From positions 1 through 13,557 of the forward strand of contig VBOK01000202.1 of assembly GCA_005877565.1 (NCBI GenBank): a stretch of 13,557 nucleotides of DNA. Direction: 5' to 3'. This document shows positions 7,186-12,447 of the stretch, piece by piece. This DNA comes from Nitrospirota bacterium. Lineage in GTDB: Bacteria > Nitrospirota > Nitrospiria > Nitrospirales > NS-4. The stretch's first letter is position 1; each line of letters begins with the position of its first letter. The translations under genes and the position numbers were made by a program. A model generated the notes under the pieces. The model saw nothing but the letters and a program-made list of their open reading frames with translations, was not told the origin of the DNA and did no database searches.

Positions 7186-8316
7186 ATGACCACCGACCGA
7201 GACGAGACGGACCGGACGCCCGCAGTCTGTGACCAAATCCACGTGGACTTGGGGGAACGCAGCTACGAGGTCGTAATTCGCGATGGGCTGCTCGATCACG
7301 TCGGGGAGTTCCTCGCGCCGTTTCAACTGGGGCCCGACACGGTCATCGTGACGAACCCCGTGGTCAAGCGACATTACGGAGCCCGCGTCATCCGCAGTTT
7401 GAACGCGGTCGGCTTGAAACCGATAGTGCTGGCTCTCCCTGACGGCGAGCGGACCAAGTCTCTCAAGTGGGTCGCACGGGTCCTCAACGAGCTCCTTCGG
7501 CGCCGTTACGAGCGCAAGGCTTGGCTGGTTGCGTTAGGAGGGGGCGTGGTCGGAGATCTGGCCGGATTCACCGCGTCGATGTATCTGCGGGGGATCCCCT
7601 TCGTGCAGGTGCCGACAACGCTGGTCGCACAGGTAGACGCCAGCATCGGCGGCAAGACGGGCGTCAATCATCTGCTGGGGAAGAATCTGATCGGGACCTT
7701 CTATCAGCCCAAGCTAGTGCTCATCGACCCCGGCGCCCTCCGGACGTTATCCCCGCGCGAATACCGGGCGGGCCTGGCGGAAGTCATCAAATACGGGGTG
7801 ATCGCGGACGCCGAGTTCTTCGAGTTTCTTGAACGGGGCATAGCCCAGATCCTCAAGCTGGAGCCGGCCGCGCTTCAACGGGTCATCCGGACCTCCTGCG
7901 CCATCAAGGCCGCGGTGGTCGCCGAGGATGAACGGGAAGGAGATCGCCGACGTATCCTCAATTTCGGGCACACGGTCGGCCATGCCTTGGAGACCCTCGG
8001 CGGCTACCGCCGGTACACGCATGGGGAGGCCGTCGCCATCGGCATGGTCGTCGCCGCCCGGTTGGCCGAACGCCTGGGACTGGCGGACGCCAGCGTGGGC
8101 ATGCGGATCCGAGCTCTCGTCGAGCGGACCGGGCTCCCGGCCGATCTTCCCCCCCGCTCTGCGTCCGCACTGCTCCGGGCCTTGCGGCAGGACAAGAAAG
8201 TCCAGGACAGACGGATCCACTTCGTGTTGCCTGACCGGATCGGGCATGTCGTCGTCCGTCCGGTCGAAGAGCCGGAGATCAGGCGAGTTCTCGCCGCCCG
8301 CCAGCCTAGCGCCTGA
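7186..8316 (+). CDS. aroB: 3-dehydroquinate synthase
   Basis: AroB catalyses the second shikimate step, converting DAHP to 3-dehydroquinate with NAD and a divalent metal. The protein is 376 residues. The NAD-binding and substrate region is intact: GGGVVGDLAGFTASMYLRG (about 118-136), then QVPTTLVAQVDASIGGKTGVN (141-161). Metal ligands by family alignment are Glu199 (GLAEVIKYG), His262 (NFGHTVGHALE) and His279 (THGEA); His266 in the same motif is the catalytic neighbour. ATG 7186 is 33 bp after aroC with no clear Shine-Dalgarno. The first 15 or so residues, up to DQIHVDL, are a polar leader not needed for the fold. Confidence 0.96.
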   Translation: MTTDRDETDRTPAVCDQIHVDLGERSYEVVIRDGLLDHVGEFLAPFQLGPDTVIVTNPVVKRHYGARVIRSLNAVGLKPIVLALPDGERTKSLKWVARVLNELLRRRYERKAWLVALGGGVVGDLAGFTASMYLRGIPFVQVPTTLVAQVDASIGGKTGVNHLLGKNLIGTFYQPKLVLIDPGALRTLSPREYRAGLAEVIKYGVIADAEFFEFLERGIAQILKLEPAALQRVIRTSCAIKAAVVAEDEREGDRRRILNFGHTVGHALETLGGYRRYTHGEAVAIGMVVAARLAERLGLADASVGMRIRALVERTGLPADLPPRSASALLRALRQDKKVQDRRIHFVLPDRIGHVVVRPVEEPEIRRVLAARQPSA

Positions 8317-8326
8317 GCCCTCCCTG

Positions 8327-8335
8327 TGTTATAGT
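8327..8335 (+). promoter_or_regulatory. Possible extended -10 element before the GAF-ANTAR gene
   Basis: TG (8327-8328), one base, then TATAGT (8330-8335) resembles an extended -10 box just after the aroB stop. No good -35 box is visible 16-18 bp upstream. If real, it would start transcription near 8342, only about 70 bp before the first standard start codon of the next gene. Confidence 0.3.
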
Positions 8336-8411
8336 CGCGTACCCGAACGGGCACAAGATCAGCGATACGGTCAGCGGCAACCTGGATCTCGACGCCGTCC
8401 TCCATGACATC

Positions 8412-9539
8412 GTGGACATCGCCGTCGAGGTCACGAAGGGGGATTCCTGCCTCATTTATCTGCTGAACTCGCACCGGGACGAGCTCGTGCTCAGGGCCTC
8501 CAAGAACCCCCACCCCAAGTTGATTGGGCGTATCCGGTTGAGTCTGGGAGAAGGGATCACCGGCTGGGTGGCCCAGCAAGGCCGCGCCGTGGCCATCGCC
8601 AGCAACGCCAGCGATGATCCCCGGTTCAAGTTCTTTCATAACCTGCCCGAGGACCGCCACCAGGCGTTCCTCTCCGTGCCCCTCATGGCCAAGCGGGAAG
8701 TGATCGGCGTCATCAACGTCCAGCACAAACACCCCCACCGGTATCGTGCCCATGAGGTCGCGCTCATGACCACGATGGGACGGCAGGTGGGCGGAGCCAT
8801 TGAGACCGCGCGGCTCCATGCCGAAATCACCAAGAAGGCCCGCCAGGTCGAAACCCTGTCCCAGGTCAGCGCGACGATCACGTCCGGCCGCCTGCTGGAG
8901 GAGATCCTGCATCTGCTGGTCACGATGACGGCGGAGATGATGGGCTCGACCATCTGTTCGATCATGCTGCTGGACCCGGAACGGGAAGAACTGCGCATCG
9001 CGGCCACGCAGAGCCTGAGCGAGAGCTATCGGCGGAAGCCGAACCTCAAAGTCGGGCAAAGCATCAGCGGGCAGGCGCTCAAGGAGCGCCGGCCGATTGC
9101 GGTGCTGGACGTGACCAAGGACCCTGGCTATATGTATCCCGACCTGGCTCGAAAAGAAGGCCTGTGCTCGCTCCTGTCGGTCCCGATGCTGGTGAAGGAC
9201 AAACCGATCGGCGTGATCAATAGCTACACATCGAACGAGCACCTGTTTTCGGCCGAAGAGATCAAGGTACTCCAGGCGGTGGCCAGTCAGGCGGCGATCG
9301 CGATCGAAAATACGACCCTGATGGAGAAATCCTTTGAGATGCAGGAGGCCCTGGAGGTGCGCAAGCTGGTGGAGCGGGCAAAGGGCCTCCTCATGCGGAG
9401 CAAGCAGATTTCCGAGGAGGAAGCCTTCCGGATCATGCAACGCCAGAGCATGGACACCCGGCGGTCCATGCGGGAGATCGCGGAGGCCATCCTGCTGGCG
9501 GGGGAGCTCGAAAAACGGCTCTCCGGTAAAGAGCCTTGA
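8412..9539 (+). CDS. GAF-GAF-ANTAR sensor / RNA-binding antiterminator protein
   Basis: From GTG 8412 the protein is 375 residues. It has a first GAF domain (to about 135), a second GAF domain (about 155-300) and a C-terminal ANTAR domain (about 311-366). The ANTAR signature is clear: ALEVRKLVERAKGLLMRSK, then EEEAFRIMQRQSM, then REIAEAILLAGEL. GAF domains bind small ligands or cofactors. ANTAR domains (AmiR, NasR, NasT, EutV) bind paired RNA hairpins and prevent transcription termination. No DNA-binding, kinase or receiver domain is present, so signal and output sit in one chain, as in NasR. The start is uncertain: GAF-like sequence (SGNLDLDAVLHDIV) continues upstream in frame to about 8358, but no ATG, GTG or TTG lies before 8412 and no Shine-Dalgarno precedes it. 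The downstream nadE leader is the obvious RNA target. Confidence 0.88.
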   Translation: MDIAVEVTKGDSCLIYLLNSHRDELVLRASKNPHPKLIGRIRLSLGEGITGWVAQQGRAVAIASNASDDPRFKFFHNLPEDRHQAFLSVPLMAKREVIGVINVQHKHPHRYRAHEVALMTTMGRQVGGAIETARLHAEITKKARQVETLSQVSATITSGRLLEEILHLLVTMTAEMMGSTICSIMLLDPEREELRIAATQSLSESYRRKPNLKVGQSISGQALKERRPIAVLDVTKDPGYMYPDLARKEGLCSLLSVPMLVKDKPIGVINSYTSNEHLFSAEEIKVLQAVASQAAIAIENTTLMEKSFEMQEALEVRKLVERAKGLLMRSKQISEEEAFRIMQRQSMDTRRSMREIAEAILLAGELEKRLSGKEP

Positions 9540-9565
9540 CAGCCCTTACAGGCTTCTGCTATACA
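9536..9565 (+). promoter_or_regulatory. Promoter of nadE
   Basis: The -35 box TTGACA (9536-9541) is a perfect match and overlaps the stop codon of the GAF-ANTAR gene. An 18-bp spacer precedes TATACA (9560-9565), which has the extended -10 dinucleotide TG at 9557-9558. Transcription would begin near 9572, giving a leader of about 163 nt before nadE. Because the promoter lies upstream of both terminators, they act as attenuators of this transcript and not only as ends of the preceding gene. Confidence 0.65.
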
Positions 9566-9574
9566 TCCCATCCA

Positions 9575-9592
9575 TAGCACGACGATGTGCTA
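9575..9592 (+). promoter_or_regulatory. Leader hairpin 1 with a six-base loop
   Basis: TAGCAC (9575-9580) and GTGCTA (9587-9592) pair perfectly around the hexaloop GACGAT (9581-9586). ANTAR proteins recognise tandem stems with six-base loops, usually A at loop position 1 and G at position 4. Here G4 is present but position 1 is G, so the match is partial. The hairpin would form at the very 5' end of the nadE transcript. Confidence 0.5.
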
Positions 9593-9608
9593 GACGACGA
9601 TGGCGTCT
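9592..9608 (+). promoter_or_regulatory. Leader hairpin 2, candidate antiterminator for terminator 1
   Basis: AGACG (9592-9596) pairs with CGTCT (9604-9608) across a seven-base loop. The 3' arm is also part of the 5' arm of terminator 1 (9602-9613), so the two structures exclude each other. Hairpin 2 directly abuts hairpin 1, the tandem layout expected for ANTAR targets, but the loop is seven bases and not six in this pairing. Confidence 0.45.
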
Positions 9609-9648
9609 TTCCCCGTGTGGCAGTTAGGGGAAGGCGCCTTTTTTGTTT
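9602..9648 (+). terminator. Intrinsic terminator 1 in the nadE leader
   Basis: A 12-bp GC-rich stem joins GGCGTCTTTCCC (9602-9613) to GGGGAAGGCGCC (9627-9638), with ten Watson-Crick and two G-U pairs and a 13-base loop. It is followed by TTTTTTGTTT (9639-9648). This is a textbook Rho-independent terminator. It lies about 30 nt after the predicted transcription start and 87 bp before the nadE start codon. Confidence 0.85.
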
Positions 9649-9651
9649 GTC

Positions 9652-9665
9652 GGACGATGACGTCC
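9652..9665 (+). promoter_or_regulatory. Leader hairpin 3, candidate antiterminator for terminator 2
   Basis: GGACG (9652-9656) pairs with CGTCC (9661-9665) around the tetraloop ATGA. The 3' arm is the first five bases of terminator 2, so forming this hairpin would oppose that terminator. The sequence GACGATGACGTC resembles GACGATGGCGTC of hairpin 2, with one difference in twelve. Confidence 0.45.
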
Positions 9666-9714
9666 TCCAGCCGTGCCTTCAGGAGGGGCTCCGGCTTGAG
9701 GACGCTTTCTTTTT
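9661..9714 (+). terminator. Intrinsic terminator 2, directly before nadE
   Basis: CGTCCTCCAGCCG (9661-9673) pairs with CGGCTTGAGGACG (9692-9704) in 12 of 13 positions (one C-T mismatch). The 18-base loop can itself fold through GCC/GGC. CTTTCTTTTT follows (9705-9714). The nadE start is 20 bp further on, so a transcript must pass this second terminator to express nadE. The T-run is broken by two C residues, so it may be weaker than terminator 1. Confidence 0.75.
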
Positions 9715-9734
9715 GACTCGGAAGAGAGAGTGGG

Positions 9735-11582
9735 ATGCGACTCTTACGGATTGCGCTGGCTCAGGTGAACACGACCGTCGGTGACCTCGACGGCAATGCC
9801 GCGCTGGTGCTCACAGGACTCGAAGCAGCCCGTGAGGCACAGGCCGATCTGGTGGTGTTTCCGGAATTGACCATCACGGGCTACCCTCCCGAAGACCTGC
9901 TGCTGCGCCCCCAGTTCATCACCGACAACCTGACGGTGCTGCACCGCATCGTCCGAAAGGTCAAAGGGATCGCCACCGTGATCGGCTTCGTGGACCGCCG
10001 CGACGATATCTTCAACGCCGCGGCATTCGTGTCGAATGGCCGGATCGTGGCCACCCAGCACAAGAGCCACCTGCCGAACTATGGGGTGTTCGACGAGAAC
10101 CGCTACTTCCAGGCCGGCACGCGCTCCGTGACGGTGGTGCTCAACGGGATCACCATCGGCTTCAACATCTGCGAAGACATCTGGTTTCCCGAAGGCCCCA
10201 CACGAGCGCAAGCACTCGTCGGGGACGCGGAAGTCGTCGTCAACATCAGCGCCTCGCCCTACCATCGGGGCAAACTCCGGTTCAGGGAAGAAATGCTGGC
10301 CACGCGCGCCATGGACAACCTTGTGGCGGTGGCCTACGTCAACCAGGTCGGCGGCCAGGACGAGCTGGTCTTTGATGGCAACAGCCTGATCGTGGATCAG
10401 AGCGGCACCATCGTGGCCCGGGGACGGGCGTTTGAGGAAGATCTCGTGGTGGCCGACGTCGATGCCGACGCCGTCGCGCGGGCCCGTGTGCGCGACACGC
10501 GGCGCCGGCGCGCGCGCCGCATGCTCGAACGGAGAGGCGTTTCGGTGGATCGCGTCGTCCTTTCCTCACGTTTCCGCCCGACGCATCATCGCCCTGCCCA
10601 TGGGGGCCTGCCAGCCGTTCCCTCCCCGCTGGAAGAAGTCTACCGAGCCCTGGTGTTGGGCATCAGCGATTACGTCCGTAAAAACAGATTCGAAAAGGTG
10701 GTGCTGGGCCTGAGCGGGGGCATCGATTCGTCCTTGAGCGCAGTCCTCGCCGTGGACGCAATGGGAGCACCCAACGTCATCGGCATCTTCATGCCGTCCC
10801 CGTACACGTCGGACGAGAGCCGCGAGGATGCGCAGGCGCTGGCTCAAAACCTGGAGATACGCTTCCTGACCCTGCCGATCACGCCCATCTTCCAGACGTA
10901 CACTGCCGTCTTGGTGCAGGTTTTCAAAGGGCAGCAGCCGGACGTGACTGAGGAGAATCTCCAAGCCCGGATCCGCGGGAACCTCCTGATGGCCCTCTCT
11001 AACAAGTACGGGTGGCTCGTCCTGACGACAGGGAACAAGAGCGAGATGAGCGTCGGCTATGCGACGTTATATGGGGATATGGCCGGCGGGTTCGCAGCCC
11101 TCAAGGACGTGCCGAAGACGCTGGTCTATGAGCTCGCCCGGTGGCGAAACGCGCGGGAGGCCGATCCCATCATTCCCAAGCGCGTGTTCACCAGGCCTCC
11201 AACGGCCGAACTGCGTCCCAATCAGACGGACCAGGACTCCCTTCCTCCCTACGAAGTCCTCGATCCTATCATTAGGGGATACGTGGAGGAGGACCAGAGC
11301 CTCGCCGACCTGATCGCTGCCGGCTTCGATCGCCGCGCGGTGGAGCACGTCGTCGCGCTCGTGGACCGCAGCGAATACAAACGCCGTCAATCGCCACCCG
11401 GCGTGAAGATCACGCACCGGGCGTTGGGGAAGGATCGGCGAATGCCGATTACGAACCGGTATCGCAGTAACCATGAAACGACTCGGACGCATCATCACAC
11501 CCATGTTATTTCTGTCTCTCCTCGCGGCGGGAACTGTAACCGCAACGCCCTCCACTACATACTGGACGCCTGCTACCAGTGA
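9735..11582 (+). CDS. nadE: Glutamine-dependent NAD(+) synthetase
   Basis: NadE makes NAD from deamido-NAD, ATP and ammonia released from glutamine. The N-terminal nitrilase-like glutaminase domain has the catalytic triad Glu44 (FPELTITGYPPEDLL), Lys110 (HKSHLPNYGVFDE) and Cys146 (NICEDIWFP). The C-terminal synthetase domain has the pyrophosphatase loop SGGIDSS (327-333) and TTGNKSEMSVGYATLYGDMAGG (about 431-452). The family normally ends near ITNRYR (residue 577). Here the frame runs on for 38 residues with no family likeness and overlaps the next gene by 110 bp. A TAA at 11468-11470 in another frame would end the protein one residue after NRYR if one base had been lost just before it. GGAAGAGAGAG (9720-9730) provides the ribosome site. 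Expression must pass the two leader terminators. Confidence 0.95.
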   Translation: MRLLRIALAQVNTTVGDLDGNAALVLTGLEAAREAQADLVVFPELTITGYPPEDLLLRPQFITDNLTVLHRIVRKVKGIATVIGFVDRRDDIFNAAAFVSNGRIVATQHKSHLPNYGVFDENRYFQAGTRSVTVVLNGITIGFNICEDIWFPEGPTRAQALVGDAEVVVNISASPYHRGKLRFREEMLATRAMDNLVAVAYVNQVGGQDELVFDGNSLIVDQSGTIVARGRAFEEDLVVADVDADAVARARVRDTRRRRARRMLERRGVSVDRVVLSSRFRPTHHRPAHGGLPAVPSPLEEVYRALVLGISDYVRKNRFEKVVLGLSGGIDSSLSAVLAVDAMGAPNVIGIFMPSPYTSDESREDAQALAQNLEIRFLTLPITPIFQTYTAVLVQVFKGQQPDVTEENLQARIRGNLLMALSNKYGWLVLTTGNKSEMSVGYATLYGDMAGGFAALKDVPKTLVYELARWRNAREADPIIPKRVFTRPPTAELRPNQTDQDSLPPYEVLDPIIRGYVEEDQSLADLIAAGFDRRAVEHVVALVDRSEYKRRQSPPGVKITHRALGKDRRMPITNRYRSNHETTRTHHHTHVISVSPRGGNCNRNALHYILDACYQ

Positions 11583-12330
11583 CGTCCAACCCTACAATGT
11601 CTGGCACATCGGGGTGGACAACTACTTCCGCCTGTCGCGCTCGCAGGAAGAGCAAGCCAACGGTCAATTCGATTCGTTTCCAACCGATGTCGGCTTGACG
11701 GTCGGGGTCTTACCCTTCGAAAAGCTGAACCTGGAAGTCGGGATCGACGGGCTCTTTCCCGGCACACGCATCAACCCCGCACTCAGATCGATCGGCAATT
11801 CGCTGCTGTTCAATGCCAAACTCGGCACGCCCGAAGGGGCCTTTTTCGGTAGCTGGTTCCCTGCCATCAATGTGGGCCTTTTCAACGCAGGGACCCAAGC
11901 GCAGGTCACCAACATGGACATCTTTGACTTTATAGTAGGCAAAACGCTGGGACCATTGGGCCGAATCCACGCCGGAGGGTATTACGGTAATCCGGACGCC
12001 GTTCTCATGCGTGAGGGGGGATGCAAGCCTAACGGAACTGGGGCACTGGCCTGTATCGCCGGTGCCAGCGGAAAGCTGGACAACGCCGGTGGCATGGTCG
12101 GCTATGACTATGGCTTCTGGCCGGTCAAGGACAAAGCAGGCAATGAGTACAACAAGTGGGTGTTCGCGGCTGACTACGCTAGCGGGAAGAACTTTATTGG
12201 CGGGGGCGGGTTCGGGATGTACCACTACTTCAACAAAGACATTAGTCTCCTGACCGGACCGGTGTGGTTCAACGACCACGTCATCAACGGCCAGTGGAAG
12301 TGGACAGTCCAACTGGACATTAACTTTTGA
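11473..12330 (+). CDS. Predicted outer-membrane beta-barrel protein, function unknown
   Basis: The 285-residue protein has a clear Sec signal peptide (MKRLGRIITPMLFLSLLAAG, cleavage likely after Ala24). A mature part rich in Gly, aromatic and alternating polar/hydrophobic strands follows. It ends with VQLDINF, a terminal Phe typical of substrates of the BAM complex. Two cysteines, 184 and 194, enclose a short Gly/Ala-rich loop that may be a surface disulfide. I do not recognise a specific family; segments such as GGGGFGMYHYF and VGLTVGVLPFEKLNLEVGID look like strand-turn-strand barrel units. ATG 11473 lies inside the nadE overhang, three bases after the TAA at 11468-11470, which suggests that the two genes originally abutted and are coupled. 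Confidence 0.75.
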   Translation: MKRLGRIITPMLFLSLLAAGTVTATPSTTYWTPATSDVQPYNVWHIGVDNYFRLSRSQEEQANGQFDSFPTDVGLTVGVLPFEKLNLEVGIDGLFPGTRINPALRSIGNSLLFNAKLGTPEGAFFGSWFPAINVGLFNAGTQAQVTNMDIFDFIVGKTLGPLGRIHAGGYYGNPDAVLMREGGCKPNGTGALACIAGASGKLDNAGGMVGYDYGFWPVKDKAGNEYNKWVFAADYASGKNFIGGGGFGMYHYFNKDISLLTGPVWFNDHVINGQWKWTVQLDINF

Positions 12331-12375
12331 TCCTTGGATAACGCCAGCTTGCAGGAGTCGTAGGTCAACGAGAAT

Positions 12376-12414
12376 GGAACGGCCGGTCGTCCGACGTCGT
12401 ACGCCGGGCGTTCC
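12376..12414. repeat. Dyad-rich segment in the amtB leader
   Basis: GGAACG (12376-12381) and CGTTCC (12409-12414) are perfect inverted repeats. They enclose a palindrome CGACGTCG (12392-12399) and a tight inverted repeat ACGCC/GGCGT (12401-12411). No T-run follows, so this is not an intrinsic terminator. It may be a regulatory RNA fold or a protein-binding site upstream of amtB. In the gap 12331-12447 I see no convincing promoter; TTGCAG at 12349-12354 is a weak -35 candidate without a good -10. Confidence 0.45.
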
Positions 12415-12426
12415 TCGTGAATCAGA

Positions 12427-12442
12427 CACACAAGGGGGTGTG
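12427..12442 (+). promoter_or_regulatory. Hairpin presenting the amtB ribosome-binding site in its loop
   Basis: CACAC (12427-12431) pairs with GTGTG (12438-12442) around the six-base loop AAGGGG (12432-12437). The loop plus the next G is the Shine-Dalgarno for ATG 12448. The loop has A at position 1 and G at position 4, as in ANTAR target loops, but only one such stem is visible here. Confidence 0.45.
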
Positions 12443-12447
12443 AGGCC

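Noticed and set aside
6169..7374. 401-codon minus-strand open frame opposite aroC
   Set aside because: Antisense shadow of a complete, motif-rich chorismate synthase.
8004..9440. 478-codon minus-strand open frame opposite aroB and the GAF-ANTAR gene
   Set aside because: It mirrors two well-supported plus-strand genes; its His/Arg/Leu-rich product has no domain likeness and is typical of antisense frames in GC-rich DNA.
9587..9784. Possible 65-codon leader peptide or small gene from GTG 9587
   Set aside because: It has no Shine-Dalgarno, runs through both terminators and into nadE in another frame, and has no regulatory codon run.
12331..12447. Sigma-54 (-24/-12) promoter for amtB
   Set aside because: TTGGATAACGCCAGCTTGCA has GG and GC elements, but 13 bases lie between them where 10 are needed; no other match was found.
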